Assembly (NCBI RefSeq): GCF_025960985.1
Contig: NZ_JAOQMX010000011.1
Span: forward strand, 1-64,000
Source of the DNA: Flavobacterium psychraerolatum
GTDB lineage: Bacteria; Bacteroidota; Bacteroidia; Flavobacteriales; Flavobacteriaceae
Reading direction: 5' to 3'
DNA length: 64,000 bases
Position 1 is the first letter of the stretch. Each line of letters opens with the position of its first letter. The notes under the pieces are model-generated. The model worked only from the letters and a program-made list of their open reading frames with translations. It did no database searches and was not told the origin of the DNA. This document shows positions 26,529 to 35,613 of the stretch, piece after piece. A program made the position numbers and the translations under genes.

Positions 26529-26567
26529 CAAATATAGTGCGCAATTATATTGTGTGAAATTCAATTG
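26529..26567 (-). promoter_or_regulatory. Promoter and candidate OhrR operator of the ohrR-ohr operon
   Basis: On the minus strand TATATTTG (complement of 26529-26536) is a -7 element, with TTG at 26562-26564 about 25 bp upstream, slightly long. Between and across them lie two small palindromes, CAAT-TAT-ATTG (26542-26552) and CAATTG (26562-26567), similar in style to the ACAATT/AATTGT operators of OhrR. A repressor bound here would block the promoter. Confidence 0.5.
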
Positions 26568-26975
26568 TGAAAACTTAATAATATTTTAACTATTGGGTGC
26601 ATTTCGGTGCAGCTTTACATCTAACTAATAATAAAAAAAATAAGTTGTAACGTTATTAAAATTGTAGGAGGTTATGAGGTATTCTATCAAATCAATTGTA
26701 GGTATTAAACTGTTTTGATTGTTGTATATCATTTTATAACTACGATAGTACTACTAAAAATGAACTTGTAATGATGCATTTTAAGAATTTCAGGTTTATC
26801 CCAATATTTCATTAAATAAAATCTATTTTGTTTTTAAATTTAGAAACTCATTGATATTGTGAGTTTTAGATTCAAGTAATAAATGCAATACTTATGTATT
26901 GATTAAATAAAGGCTACTGATTTATGGATATAGTATTTTGTCCGTTTCAATAAAGACTTTAGTAAGGGTGAAGGT
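26568..26975. other. Gene-free stretch
   Basis: About 400 bp of AT-rich sequence between the ohrR promoter and the stop of the T9SS cargo gene. No open frame, relic, hairpin terminator or repeat was recognised. Confidence 0.5.
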
Positions 26976-28124
26976 TTATTTTTTTATTATTTTCCTAATA
27001 ACTATGGTGTTGTTTGTTTTGATGTGGGCAAAATAAATTCCGTTATCAAGATTTTCTAATGAAAGATTATTAACAGACTGTTGTTTGGTGATTAATTTTC
27101 CTAAAGCATCAAAAATGCTTACTTCATCTACTACTTTGTTTAGAGTAAGTGTTCTATCAAATGGATTGGGATATAGGTTTACAATGTTCTCTATAGAGAA
27201 ATCTTGCGATTGTAGGCTTAATGTTTCTGTATTAATTTCTAGTAACCATAATTTTGCTGGAAAAGTAACAGTAAATGATCCAAAAGTTGCTACATATTTT
27301 TCATTCGAAAGATATAAACGATGCTTGGTTGGGGTAATTTCTAAAAGTGCAACTCCTTCGATTTGATTACCTAATGGAACAATATTAGTTATTTTTGCAG
27401 AAGTTGTTCCTGAAAACACATTACAACTTTTATTCGGTATATTATGTATTGTATATAAGAATGGTGCTGCCATTTCGCTATAACCTGTTAGGTAGATTAC
27501 ATCTTCATTTGGGGATATTTCGGCACCAGTAATAAGTCCGTTTGTATTGTAGTTACTTTCAAATACAGCAGTGTAAGTACCGCTTGTTTTAGGTATTGAA
27601 TAAACATTTACTTTTTTATCTGCCCAATTTTTAGAAAAGATAAGTAGTTTGTCTCCATATGAAATCAGTGCTTCTGCATCCCAATTATTGTTGTTTAATT
27701 TTGATGTAAAGTCAGTTTGATCATTATAGGAATAGTATATGATTTCGGGAGTTACATTATCATCAGAATCGTTATAGTCATCTTTTGAGATTTTGTATAT
27801 TTTTAAGTCCTTTCTATTTCCAAAATTATTTCCAATATCCCCGATATAGATATAATTCTGGTCTTGAGATAAGTCTTCCCAATCTCCATTCGTTGCATTA
27901 TTTACCGTAATGGTTCTTGTAACCGCACCTGTACTAGCGCTTAATTCATACAGTTTTGCTGCTCCTCCACTATCATTATGCGTTATTATTTTATTGTTGT
28001 AAAATAGTAATCCAGAAGATTCATCTAGTGTTGGTGATTCTAATTTTGTTATAGAAGTAGCTGTTTGTGCTCTTATAGATAGTAAAGAAAATAAGAGGAA
28101 AAATTGGAGTACTATTTTATTCAT
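26976..28124 (-). CDS. Secreted beta-propeller-like protein with T9SS type A sorting domain
   Basis: 382 residues. The signal peptide ends LLSIRAQ. The middle carries repeated beta-rich blocks (SGLLFYNNKIITHNDSGG, GDWEDLSQDQNYIYIGDIG, NWDAEALISYGDKLLIFS), suggesting a propeller. The last ~70 residues are a type IX secretion C-terminal domain: VNLYPNPFDRTLTLN, VSIFDALGKLI, LENLDNGIYFAHIKTN and a basic end VIRKIIKK. Such proteins cross the outer membrane through the gliding-associated T9SS and are attached to or released from the surface. Ligand unknown. CAAATTTA at 28176-28183 is a possible minus-strand -7 element. Confidence 0.85.
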   Translation of the reverse strand: MNKIVLQFFLLFSLLSIRAQTATSITKLESPTLDESSGLLFYNNKIITHNDSGGAAKLYELSASTGAVTRTITVNNATNGDWEDLSQDQNYIYIGDIGNNFGNRKDLKIYKISKDDYNDSDDNVTPEIIYYSYNDQTDFTSKLNNNNWDAEALISYGDKLLIFSKNWADKKVNVYSIPKTSGTYTAVFESNYNTNGLITGAEISPNEDVIYLTGYSEMAAPFLYTIHNIPNKSCNVFSGTTSAKITNIVPLGNQIEGVALLEITPTKHRLYLSNEKYVATFGSFTVTFPAKLWLLEINTETLSLQSQDFSIENIVNLYPNPFDRTLTLNKVVDEVSIFDALGKLITKQQSVNNLSLENLDNGIYFAHIKTNNTIVIRKIIKK

Positions 28125-28412
28125 TTTTCAGATTTAAAGAGTATTTAATGTATTGGTTATTATAGATTATAGCTACAAATTTAATCTTCTTTTTTAGTCT
28201 ATTTTGTATGATACAATAGGCCGCTAAAATTCATTTTGAATGTGTAAATGTAATCTGTTTAACTTACAAATGAAAGTAATATGCAGATACAATAGTTTCT
28301 TTTACAAATAAAGATGTTTTTCTGCATTACATTACCAGAAATAAGGAGAATTTTAAAATCAGCTTCTTATACTATTACATTATTATGTGCTATGAGATAT
28401 ATTGAGTAATGA

Positions 28413-29732
28413 CTAAGAGGGAGAATAGGAGCGAGGAAGCATAGATTTTTCTGTTGTGTTTCCAGATAATTTTTGAAAATCCTTCCCAGTAGGTTCTTCA
28501 AATACTTCTAGTTGAAATTGAGATGTAATGGTTAGTAAGTGATCAAAAATATCCGATTTTACTTGTTCAAATTTCACCCATTCTTTTTCATATGTAAAAC
28601 AATAAATTTCCAAAGGTAATCCTTTTGAAGTAGGCTCCAATTGACGAACCATATGAGTCATTTGTTTGTTAATATGAGGGTTGGCCAAAATGTAGTTCTC
28701 AGCATAGACTCTAAAAACACCTACGTTTGTGAGACTAATTGCATTGACAGGATTAGATTCTCCATCACTCAAGTCAGCATTTAATTTTTTTATTTCGGCT
28801 TCTTTCTCTAGAATATAGTCTTTGATAAGCGTATATTTTTTGAACTGTTCCAACATCTGTTCATCGCAAAAGCAAAAACTACTTACTTTCACATATATAG
28901 ACCTATTGATTCTACGGCCACCAGAATTACTCATTCCTCGCCAGTTTTTAAATGAATCATTGATAAAGGCGTAAGTCGGAATCGTAGTGATGGTCTTGTC
29001 CCAATTTTGGACTTTTACCGTACTCAAATTAATAGACATTACATCACCATCAGCATCGTATTTTGGCATTGCAATCCAATCGCCTACACGTACCATATCA
29101 TAAACAGACATTTGTATGCTGGCTACAAAACCTAGTATTGTATCTTTAAATATTAATAATAATATCGCAGTCATTGCCCCCATGGCCCCTAGGAAGTAGA
29201 ACGGACTTTTACCTAATAATAATGACAGTATAAGAATTCCACCAACAAAATAAACAATGATATTTAAAACTTGAATATAGCTCGAAATAGGTTTGTCCTT
29301 GAAAATAGGAGAGTGGGAAAGTATTTCGTTAAAAACAGCAAGTACTGCATTTATTGTCCAAATAACGACTAGTAAAAGGACTAACATTGAAAATGTAACC
29401 GAATATTTTGAAATAATAGGAAACTCTCCTAGAATTGAAGGCACTGCAAAAGTGATAATCAAAGCAGGAACTACCAAAGCAAGTTTATCAAATATTCTTT
29501 TCTCGACTAAGATATCATCCCATGTAATCTTCGTTTTTAGAAAAAGTTTATGGATGGTGTTTACAATGATTTTCTTGGTCAAATACCAAGCAAAAAAGCA
29601 AAAAATGATTAAGCTCAAAATAACAATAGGTAAGCTTATTAATTTGGCAATTTCAGGATTTATTCCAAAATAATCGGCTAACCATTTTGGGTCTAGTTGT
29701 ATTGTAGAATATTTATTGTCAAATTGAATCAT
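28413..29732 (-). CDS. MscS-family mechanosensitive channel (YbdG-like)
   Basis: The ATG at 29732 gives 439 residues; a further ATG 33 bp upstream lies within the promoter. Five or so hydrophobic helices are followed by the MscS core: FYFLGAMGAMTAILLLIFKD then ILGFVASIQMSVYDMVRVGD and WIAMPKYDADGDVMSINLST, the pore-lining TM3 and beta domain. The C-terminal half is a cytoplasmic domain of YbdG-like length. These channels open under membrane tension to release solutes during hypo-osmotic shock. Monocistronic. Confidence 0.9.
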   Translation of the reverse strand: MIQFDNKYSTIQLDPKWLADYFGINPEIAKLISLPIVILSLIIFCFFAWYLTKKIIVNTIHKLFLKTKITWDDILVEKRIFDKLALVVPALIITFAVPSILGEFPIISKYSVTFSMLVLLLVVIWTINAVLAVFNEILSHSPIFKDKPISSYIQVLNIIVYFVGGILILSLLLGKSPFYFLGAMGAMTAILLLIFKDTILGFVASIQMSVYDMVRVGDWIAMPKYDADGDVMSINLSTVKVQNWDKTITTIPTYAFINDSFKNWRGMSNSGGRRINRSIYVKVSSFCFCDEQMLEQFKKYTLIKDYILEKEAEIKKLNADLSDGESNPVNAISLTNVGVFRVYAENYILANPHINKQMTHMVRQLEPTSKGLPLEIYCFTYEKEWVKFEQVKSDIFDHLLTITSQFQLEVFEEPTGKDFQKLSGNTTEKSMLPRSYSPS

Positions 29733-29762
29733 TATTGTCTTTTGTTTTTTGTTTTTGTGGTA

Positions 29763-29790
29763 CAAAGGTAGTAATCCTATTTTAAGTCAA
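29763..29790 (-). promoter_or_regulatory. Promoter of the MscS gene
   Basis: On the minus strand TTG (29788-29790) and TACCTTTG (29763-29770) are 17 bp apart, a good TTG-N17-23-TAnnTTTG match, and end 30 bp before the ATG at 29732. This also argues against the ATG at 29765. Confidence 0.65.
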
Positions 29791-30077
29791 GAAAAGAATA
29801 AATGTGTTGGCTTTTTCTTAACAAAATCAACAATAAATTGTAAGGAAGTTTACTTTTAAGAAGGAATCCTAAGTGTAAACCAACTCGAAATGTTTTGATG
29901 TAGTTACTTTATTGAAAATGCTGTGGTTTTTGTGATTAAATTAAATAGGATTTCTAGCTTTTGAAATAGAAGGTAAGTCAAAGTACTATAGCTTTTTATT
30001 TGCTAATATGTTGTGTTGGCTATAATTTTACGTCATATGTCTTATTTTAATTGCTGTAACTAATGTATTGATTTTTG

Positions 30078-30175
30078 ATCCCAATTCCCTAGGCCAGCCT
30101 TTTATTTTGGGATGTAGCAATAGCGGAACCCCAAAATAAAAGATATAGTGAATAGCCGGAAATAGCTCCTGAAAA
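30078..30175 (+). ncRNA. Structured RNA-like element (Flavo-1-like), copy 2
   Basis: It contains a stem made by CCTTTTATTTTGGG and CCCCAAAATAAAAG (about 30096-30141) and the motif GATATAGTGAATAGCCGGAA then ATAGCTCCTG. From memory these match intergenic elements common in flavobacteria (GATATAGCGAATAGCGGGAAATAGCTCC type). The 5' part (CCCTAGGCCAGCC) looks degraded compared with that pattern. It lies upstream of prfA and ends before the prfA -7 box. No covariance search was possible. Confidence 0.5.
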
Positions 30176-30215
30176 AAACTAAATTTAGGAAAGTGGAAAC
30201 TTGAATAGTTTTTTG

Positions 30216-30223
30216 TATTTTTG
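30216..30223 (+). promoter_or_regulatory. -7 element of prfA
   Basis: TATTTTTG fits TAnnTTTG and lies 24 bp before the prfA ATG. No TTG is present at 17-23 bp, so only half of the promoter is recognisable. Confidence 0.5.
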
Positions 30224-30247
30224 CACTCCAAATAAAGGACTAAGGAT

Positions 30248-31324
30248 ATGTTAGATAGACTTCAAATAGTAAAGCAGCGTTTTGATGAGATTTCGGATTT
30301 GATTATTCAGCCGGATGTGATCATGGATCAAAAACGTTATGTACAACTTAATAAAGAATACAAAGACCTTAAAGCATTGGCTGAGAAGAGAGACGAATAT
30401 GTGCTCTTAATGGCTAATATTGAAGAGGCAAACGAAATAATTGTCGATAATAGTGATGCAGATATGACCGAAATGGCCAAAATGCAATTGGATGAATCTA
30501 AGACAAGATTGGCGGAGTTGGAGGAAGAGATTAAATTTATGTTGATCCCTAAAGATGCTGAAGATGCTAAGAATGTCATGGTGGAGATTCGTGCAGGTAC
30601 GGGTGGGGACGAAGCAAGTATTTTTGCGGGAGACTTGTTCCGTATGTACACTAAATATTGTGAGAATAGAGGTTGGAGAACGTCTGTAGTGGATATGAAT
30701 GAAGGAACATCAGGTGGTTTCAAAGAGGTGATTTTTGAAGTTACTGGTGAAGATGTATACGGGACGTTGAAGTTTGAGGCTGGTGTGCACCGTGTACAAC
30801 GTGTACCGCAAACAGAAACGCAAGGTCGTGTACATACATCTGCAGCTACGGTGATGGTATTGCCTGAGGCAGAGGAGTTTGATGTACAAATTGATATGAA
30901 TGATGTACGTGTAGATTTCTTTTGTTCGTCTGGTCCTGGTGGACAATCGGTGAATACAACTAAGTCTGCGGTACGTTTGACACACATTCCTACGGGATTG
31001 GTAGCACAATGTCAAGATCAAAAATCACAACATAAAAATAAAGACAAGGCGTTTATTGTATTACGTTCTCGTTTGTACGAACAAGAATTGGCCAAGAAAC
31101 AAGCGGAAGATGCTACAAAACGTACATCTCAAGTAAGTTCTGGTGACCGTTCGGCTAAGATTCGTACCTACAACTATGCACAAGGGCGTGTGACCGATCA
31201 CCGTGTAGGTTTAACTTTGTATGATTTGGGTAACATCATGAATGGTGATATTCAAAAAATTGTTGAGGAACTACAATTGGTGAATAACATGGAAAAATTA
31301 AAAGAAGCAAGCGAGGTTTTTTAA
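30248..31324 (+). CDS. prfA: Peptide chain release factor 1
   Basis: 358 residues, the usual RF1 length. The tripeptide that reads the stop codon is P187-Q188-T189 ([10 protein letters not shown]), the PxT form of RF1 (UAA/UAG) and not the SPF of RF2. The GGQ motif that triggers peptide release is at 231-233 ([15 protein letters not shown]). The N-terminal helical domain and the PCRF block ([19 protein letters not shown]) are intact. It acts in the cytosol on the ribosome. It is a single-gene unit closed by a strong terminator. Confidence 0.98.
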   Translation: MLDRLQIVKQRFDEISDLIIQPDVIMDQKRYVQLNKEYKDLKALAEKRDEYVLLMANIEEANEIIVDNSDADMTEMAKMQLDESKTRLAELEEEIKFMLIPKDAEDAKNVMVEIRAGTGGDEASIFAGDLFRMYTKYCENRGWRTSVVDMNEGTSGGFKEVIFEVTGEDVYGTLKFEAGVHRVQRVPQTETQGRVHTSAATVMVLPEAEEFDVQIDMNDVRVDFFCSSGPGGQSVNTTKSAVRLTHIPTGLVAQCQDQKSQHKNKDKAFIVLRSRLYEQELAKKQAEDATKRTSQVSSGDRSAKIRTYNYAQGRVTDHRVGLTLYDLGNIMNGDIQKIVEELQLVNNMEKLKEASEVF

Positions 31325-31346
31325 CTTTGAGTTTTGAATTATATTG

Positions 31347-31385
31347 AGAATGCCATACTGTTTGTACAGTATGGCATTCTTTTTT
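31347..31385 (+). terminator. Terminator after prfA
   Basis: AGAATGCCATACTGT / ACAGTATGGCATTCT is a perfect stem with a short loop, followed by TTTTTT; it starts 22 bp after the stop codon. Confidence 0.95.
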
Positions 31386-31451
31386 GATGTTATGTTAATA
31401 TTAACTTAGAAATAATAGGAAAGATGTAGTTAAAATTTCTTTAAAATTTCT

Positions 31452-31459
31452 TACTTTTG
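31452..31459 (+). promoter_or_regulatory. -7 element of the OmpA-family gene
   Basis: TACTTTTG fits TAnnTTTG, 43 bp before the ATG at 31503. No TTG at suitable spacing. Confidence 0.5.
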
Positions 31460-31502
31460 CCGACTTATAAAATCAATTAAATAGAATCTAATTCGAATTA
31501 AA

Positions 31503-33527
31503 ATGAAAAAAAGTTTATTAGGAATTCTTGTTTTTACAAGTTTTATTTCAGCAAATGCGCAGTCTTATCTCGGGTATACTCATGATAACTATGCGGGAGT
31601 ACAAGGAGTATTGTTTAATCCAGCTTCAATTGTAGACTCTCGTTTCAAGACAGATATCAATTTGTTTTCTATCAGTACCTCTGTAAATAATGATGCTTAC
31701 GGAGTTAGTTTGTCTGATGCAATTAAATCAGATTACGATTTTGATAAACAAGGAAAAAAAACTTTTAGCACTAATAATAATGCTGTAATTAATACAGATA
31801 TTATGGGGCCATCTTTTATGTTTAATATTGCTCCAAAACATTCTTTGGCTATTTTTACCAGAGCAAGAGCTTTTGTAAATGTTCATGAAATTAATGGAAC
31901 CGTTGTTAATGATTTAACAAAAGATAATAGCGCTACTTTTCCTTCTGCTTCTTTGGGTAGTCCAAACGCAGTTGGAAACTCTTGGGGAGAGTTAGGTATC
32001 TCTTATGCAGCCGTCTTATTTCAAAGAGGTCAACACTTTTTGAAGGGTGGGGTTACTGCTAAATATTTGCAAGGGGTGGCTAACTACCATTTTCAAGGTA
32101 ATAATGTTACAGCTCAATATATCGAGACAGGAAATCCTGTTACTGATACTTATATTACTAGCGGTAATGCTGTCTATGGTTCAAGTCAAGATTTTGCAGC
32201 AAACGACAAAATTGATATCGATACTAAATCAAGAGGTTTTGGTGTTGACTTAGGTTTGGTTTACGAATGGAGACCGGATTATGATGCTTCAAGAGCTGAT
32301 ATCAATAATCTAAAAGATGTAAACAAGTATAAAATCCGATTTGGTTTCTCTGTAACTGATTTGGGATCGATGAAATATGATAAAGGGATTCAAAGTGGCT
32401 ATAATTTGAATGCTGTATTTTCTCAAAGTAATTTTGATGGTTACGATAATTTTGACGCTTTTGTAAAAGGTGAATTTACTCCAACAACTGGAAATAGCAA
32501 TGTGAGATCTTATTTACCTACTGCATTACATGCTGATGTGGATTGGAATATTCACAATAAATTTTACTTAAATGTAAATGGAGATTTAAGTGTTGTTAAT
32601 AATAATGATTTAAATCAAAACAGTATTGCTAATAGAGTAAGCATTACTCCTCGATTTGAGTCAAAATGGTTTAGCTTCTACGTTCCTGTATCGTACATGG
32701 ATTATAGCAAGCAAACTCAAGTGGGTGTAGGTTTACGTACTGGTGTTTTCTTTATTGGATCTGGATCTGCTATATCAAATATTATTTCTGATAACTCAAG
32801 AGCAATTGATTTTCATTTAGGTTTGAAAATTCCATTTTTCCAAAAGAAAGCTAAAGAAATTATGATTACAGAAGTTGAAGAAATAGTTGTTACTAAAGTT
32901 ATTTCTGATACTGACGGGGATGGAGTTCAAAATATTGATGATAAATGTCCAGAAGTTGCAGGTCCTGCAGCAAACGGTGGATGTCCTTGGTTGGATAAGG
33001 ATAAAGATGGTATCCTTGACAAAGATGACAAATGTCCAGAAGTTGCTGGTCCTAGTGAAAATGCTGGATGTCCTTGGAAAGATACAGATGGAGATGGTGT
33101 TGTAGATAAAGATGATAAATGTCCGAAAGTAAAAGGAACAGCAGCAAACAAAGGTTGTCCCGAAGTTACTGCGGAAGTAATTAAAAGTTTAAATAATTTT
33201 TCTAAAGCGGTATTGTTTGATTCAGGTAAATCTAGTATCAGAACGGTTTCTAATGCTAAATTGGAAGAAATTGTAAAAGTAATGAATGAGTACAAAGCTA
33301 CAAATTTCATTTTAGAAGGTTATACTGATAATACAGGTATAGCAGCTAAGAATTTACAGTTATCGAAAGAACGAGCAGCAGCAGTAAAAAATTATTTGAT
33401 TGCAAAAGGTATTAGTGCTGATAGACTAACATCTGAAGGTTATGGTATTGTGAAGCCTATTGCATCAAACAAAACGGCAACTGGAAGAGCTGAAAATCGT
33501 AGAGTTGAAATTATTCTTGTGAAGTAA
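31503..33527 (+). CDS. OmpA-family outer-membrane protein with DUF5723-type barrel and TSP3 repeats
   Basis: 674 residues. The signal peptide ends SANAQ. Residues about 20-445 form an outer-membrane barrel starting SYLGYTHDNYAGVQGVLFNP (DUF5723-like). Then come three calcium-binding thrombospondin type 3 repeats, each with D-x-D-x-D-G plus a CP pair (DTDGDGVQNIDDKCP, DKDKDGILDKDDKCP, DTDGDGVVDKDDKCP). The C-terminal OmpA peptidoglycan-binding domain (about 560-674) has LFDSGKSSIR, LEGYTDNTG, LSKERAAAVKNYL and AENRRVEI. It tethers the outer membrane to peptidoglycan. A terminator hairpin follows 16 bp after the stop. Confidence 0.93.
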   Translation: MKKSLLGILVFTSFISANAQSYLGYTHDNYAGVQGVLFNPASIVDSRFKTDINLFSISTSVNNDAYGVSLSDAIKSDYDFDKQGKKTFSTNNNAVINTDIMGPSFMFNIAPKHSLAIFTRARAFVNVHEINGTVVNDLTKDNSATFPSASLGSPNAVGNSWGELGISYAAVLFQRGQHFLKGGVTAKYLQGVANYHFQGNNVTAQYIETGNPVTDTYITSGNAVYGSSQDFAANDKIDIDTKSRGFGVDLGLVYEWRPDYDASRADINNLKDVNKYKIRFGFSVTDLGSMKYDKGIQSGYNLNAVFSQSNFDGYDNFDAFVKGEFTPTTGNSNVRSYLPTALHADVDWNIHNKFYLNVNGDLSVVNNNDLNQNSIANRVSITPRFESKWFSFYVPVSYMDYSKQTQVGVGLRTGVFFIGSGSAISNIISDNSRAIDFHLGLKIPFFQKKAKEIMITEVEEIVVTKVISDTDGDGVQNIDDKCPEVAGPAANGGCPWLDKDKDGILDKDDKCPEVAGPSENAGCPWKDTDGDGVVDKDDKCPKVKGTAANKGCPEVTAEVIKSLNNFSKAVLFDSGKSSIRTVSNAKLEEIVKVMNEYKATNFILEGYTDNTGIAAKNLQLSKERAAAVKNYLIAKGISADRLTSEGYGIVKPIASNKTATGRAENRRVEIILVK

Positions 33528-33543
33528 GAAAAATATAGAAATA

Positions 33544-33574
33544 AAAAATGGGACCGATTGGTCCCATTTTTTTT
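33544..33574. terminator. Bidirectional terminator between convergent genes
   Basis: AAAAATGGGACC / GGTCCCATTTTTTTT has A-tracts and T-tracts on both sides, so it can end the OmpA transcript (plus) and the stress-lipoprotein transcript (minus). Confidence 0.92.
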
Positions 33575-33589
33575 GCTCTAAAGCTAAAA

Positions 33590-34237
33590 TTATTTTTTAG
33601 CTTCAGCATTCTCTTCCGATTTTGCTCCCATACGGTTTACCGTGTACATTGGTGCAAATTTCAATTTTAATAATGCAATTTTTCTATTGTCTGGTCCTGT
33701 TAAACCTTCATTTTCAACAGTATTCTTACGGCTATCCAAAGCTTCGTAAGCTAATTTTATTTCGTCCCAGTCTTCACGTGAATAGGAATCTTTATTTTTT
33801 TGAACGGTATCTACAAAATTTTGATATACAGAAAGGATATTGTCTTTATTAACCCAATTAAACTTCATGTCATCGCTTACATAGCCACTACCAAAAAGTG
33901 ATTTGTAATAATCATTTTTAACGGCTTCTTTGCTAGCTACAACCTTCATTTTAAAATCATTGTATTTGGTTGTTCCTTTATCCAAATTTGCTTGAATTTT
34001 TTCTTTATTCGTTGCAATAGTCAGAGCCATGTCGGCATCAGTTTTCACTTTCTCGTATCTAGCATCAATGGCTTCCCAGTCTTTACTAGCTGTTTCTTCA
34101 GCGACATTGCTTACAGAATCTACATACATATTGTATGCTTCTATTTTCTTTTCTGCATTTTCTTGATTCTCATCTTTACAAGATGTAAAAAATAATGCTG
34201 TTGATGCAATTAGTACTGCAATAGATATTTTCTTCAT
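33590..34237 (-). CDS. Helical lipoprotein of unknown function
   Basis: 215 residues with a lipoprotein signal (IASTALFFTSCKDE, Cys at about 20). The rest is almost entirely charged helix, with Trp/Tyr landmarks (ASKDWEAIDARYEKVKTDA, NKDNILSVYQNFVDTV, REDWDEIKLAYEALDSRK). It looks like two or three long helices of a periplasmic helical bundle. I do not recognise an assigned function. It is the last gene of the YtxH-lmo0937-OMP stress group, all on one strand with gaps of 24-60 bp. Confidence 0.8.
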   Translation of the reverse strand: MKKISIAVLIASTALFFTSCKDENQENAEKKIEAYNMYVDSVSNVAEETASKDWEAIDARYEKVKTDADMALTIATNKEKIQANLDKGTTKYNDFKMKVVASKEAVKNDYYKSLFGSGYVSDDMKFNWVNKDNILSVYQNFVDTVQKNKDSYSREDWDEIKLAYEALDSRKNTVENEGLTGPDNRKIALLKLKFAPMYTVNRMGAKSEENAEAKK

Positions 34238-34297
34238 ATTATATTATTTTGAGTTATTAAAAAGGTATAATAAGTTTTCTTTTGAATCTTTAACTTA

Positions 34298-34573
34298 TTA
34301 CAAAACTTCCTTATTTATTTTTTTGATATTATTGATTTCCTCTTGACCATTTTCTACCATTTGTTCTCCTTTATGAAGTACATTTTGATATTTATTGTTT
34401 AGAGATTCTTTCAAATTATCTATTTTTTCTTTAAGTTCGTCAGCTTTCTTAGCTGATTTTTTGGCAATCTTTTGGCGAGTATTTTTGCCATTATCTGGAG
34501 CAAATAACAATCCTAATGCTGTTCCTATTGCTGCTGCTGCTAAAACTCCGATTATTGATTTATTAGTTTTCAT
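34298..34573 (-). CDS. YtxH domain-containing protein
   Basis: 91 residues. An N-terminal hydrophobic segment rich in Gly/Ala (IIGVLAAAAIGTALGLLFAP) is followed by DNGKNTRQKIAKKSAKKADE and a long charged amphipathic helix, the YtxH pattern. Members are general-stress proteins in Bacillus and are common in Bacteroidota. Probably anchored in the inner membrane with the helix in the cytosol or periplasm. Function unknown. Confidence 0.9.
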   Translation of the reverse strand: MKTNKSIIGVLAAAAIGTALGLLFAPDNGKNTRQKIAKKSAKKADELKEKIDNLKESLNNKYQNVLHKGEQMVENGQEEINNIKKINKEVL

Positions 34574-34597
34574 AATGTTTTTTTTTATAGTTAATTG

Positions 34598-34750
34598 TTA
34601 AATTCCTTTTCCTTTAATAATTCTTAAAATGATTGCAATTAGAGCGATTACTAGTAATACATGAATTAATGATCCTGCACTGTAAACAAAGACTCCTAGC
34701 GCCCATGATATAATAAGTATTACTGCTATTAGATATAATAAATTTGACAT
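34598..34750 (-). CDS. lmo0937-family small membrane protein
   Basis: Only 50 residues, so it is easily missed. The ATG at 34750 opens MSNLLYLIAVILIISWALGV, followed by VYSAGSLIHVLLVIALIAII and a basic end LRIIKGKGI. This two-helix pattern (W-x-x-G...G-x-x-I/V-H) is that of the lmo0937 family, tiny hydrophobic proteins frequent in stress and envelope loci. It lies 24 bp upstream of the YtxH gene and 35 bp after the OMP gene, so it is likely co-transcribed with both. Function unknown. Confidence 0.88.
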   Translation of the reverse strand: MSNLLYLIAVILIISWALGVFVYSAGSLIHVLLVIALIAIILRIIKGKGI

Positions 34751-34785
34751 AGTTTCTATTATTTAAAGGTTATTGTTAGTTAGTT

Positions 34786-35433
34786 TTAAAGTTTTAAAGT
34801 CATATATACACTTATATTACTGTTTTTTCCATCAGGAATAGTATAAGTTGCGCCTCCAACAGATCTCTCTTTACCAACGGTAGTCAGTCCATAATTGTAT
34901 CGGGCTCCAAAACCTATAGTTTCAAAATCTAGACCAAGACCGGCAGATAAACCAGCATCAAACTTTTTGAAATCATCATTGTTATAATTTTCTTGAAAGT
35001 TTAATGAACCACCACTAGATTGGTTAGTTACTTGAGCGTCTATCAGGTAAGCAAGGTATGGTCCTGCATGTACACTTATGTTTTTGGTTAAATTAGCTTT
35101 TACTAATAAAGGCACTTCAATATAATTCAGTTTAAATTTGGCTGAACCTGTAGCAAAAGCATTGTCATAAGTTAACTCAGATCCTTTACGACTATATAAA
35201 ACCTCCGGTTGAAAGGCTGCAAATTCTGTAATTGGAATTAAAGCATAAATACCGGCATTAAAACTCGTTAAAACATTATTGTCATCGACATTGTCTGAAT
35301 ACATGTTAGAGAAATTCACCCCTCCTTTTACTCCAAATTGTGCTTTTCCATTGTTAATTTGCGCATGTGCTTTTGTTGACCCAAGTCCGATAAGTAAAGC
35401 TATAGCTGCTACTGTTTTAATTGTGTTTTTCAT
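34786..35433 (-). CDS. PorT-family outer-membrane beta-barrel protein
   Basis: 215 residues. The signal peptide ends TKAHAQ. The barrel pattern is typical of outer-membrane beta-barrel domain 2: FGVKGGVNFSNMYSD, FNAGIYALIPITEFAAFQPE, YIEVPLLVKANLTKNISVHA and GFGARYNYGLTTVG, ending in SVYMTLKL. Such eight-stranded barrels are abundant in flavobacteria; specific role unknown. It is the first gene of the small group running down to 33590. Confidence 0.88.
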   Translation of the reverse strand: MKNTIKTVAAIALLIGLGSTKAHAQINNGKAQFGVKGGVNFSNMYSDNVDDNNVLTSFNAGIYALIPITEFAAFQPEVLYSRKGSELTYDNAFATGSAKFKLNYIEVPLLVKANLTKNISVHAGPYLAYLIDAQVTNQSSGGSLNFQENYNNDDFKKFDAGLSAGLGLDFETIGFGARYNYGLTTVGKERSVGGATYTIPDGKNSNISVYMTLKL

Positions 35434-35546
35434 AAGATTGATTTTTTTGTTTGTTTCTACATTACAAAGATGCGACAGTTGTCAAGGTTTGTTGTTATAT
35501 GATATTTGTGATGTTTTATAGAATTTCCATTTAAGAAAATAAGGAC

Positions 35547-35575
35547 AAAAAAAAACTCCTCAATGGAGAGGAGTT
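35547..35575 (-). terminator. Terminator after the YihY/BrkB gene
   Basis: AACTCCTC / GAGGAGTT around a short loop, followed on the minus strand by a run of T (complement of 35547-35555). It lies about 39 bp after the BrkB stop. Confidence 0.85.
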
Positions 35576-35613
35576 ATTTACATAAAATGAATACCAGTTG
35601 TGTACAATGCTAT

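Noticed and set aside
29293..29673. 126-codon plus-strand frame inside the MscS gene
   Set aside because: Antisense to hydrophobic helices of a clear channel gene; no promoter or independent domain.
30337..30987. 216-codon minus-strand open frame opposite prfA
   Set aside because: prfA is certain here; the antisense frame is a shadow produced by the codon pattern.
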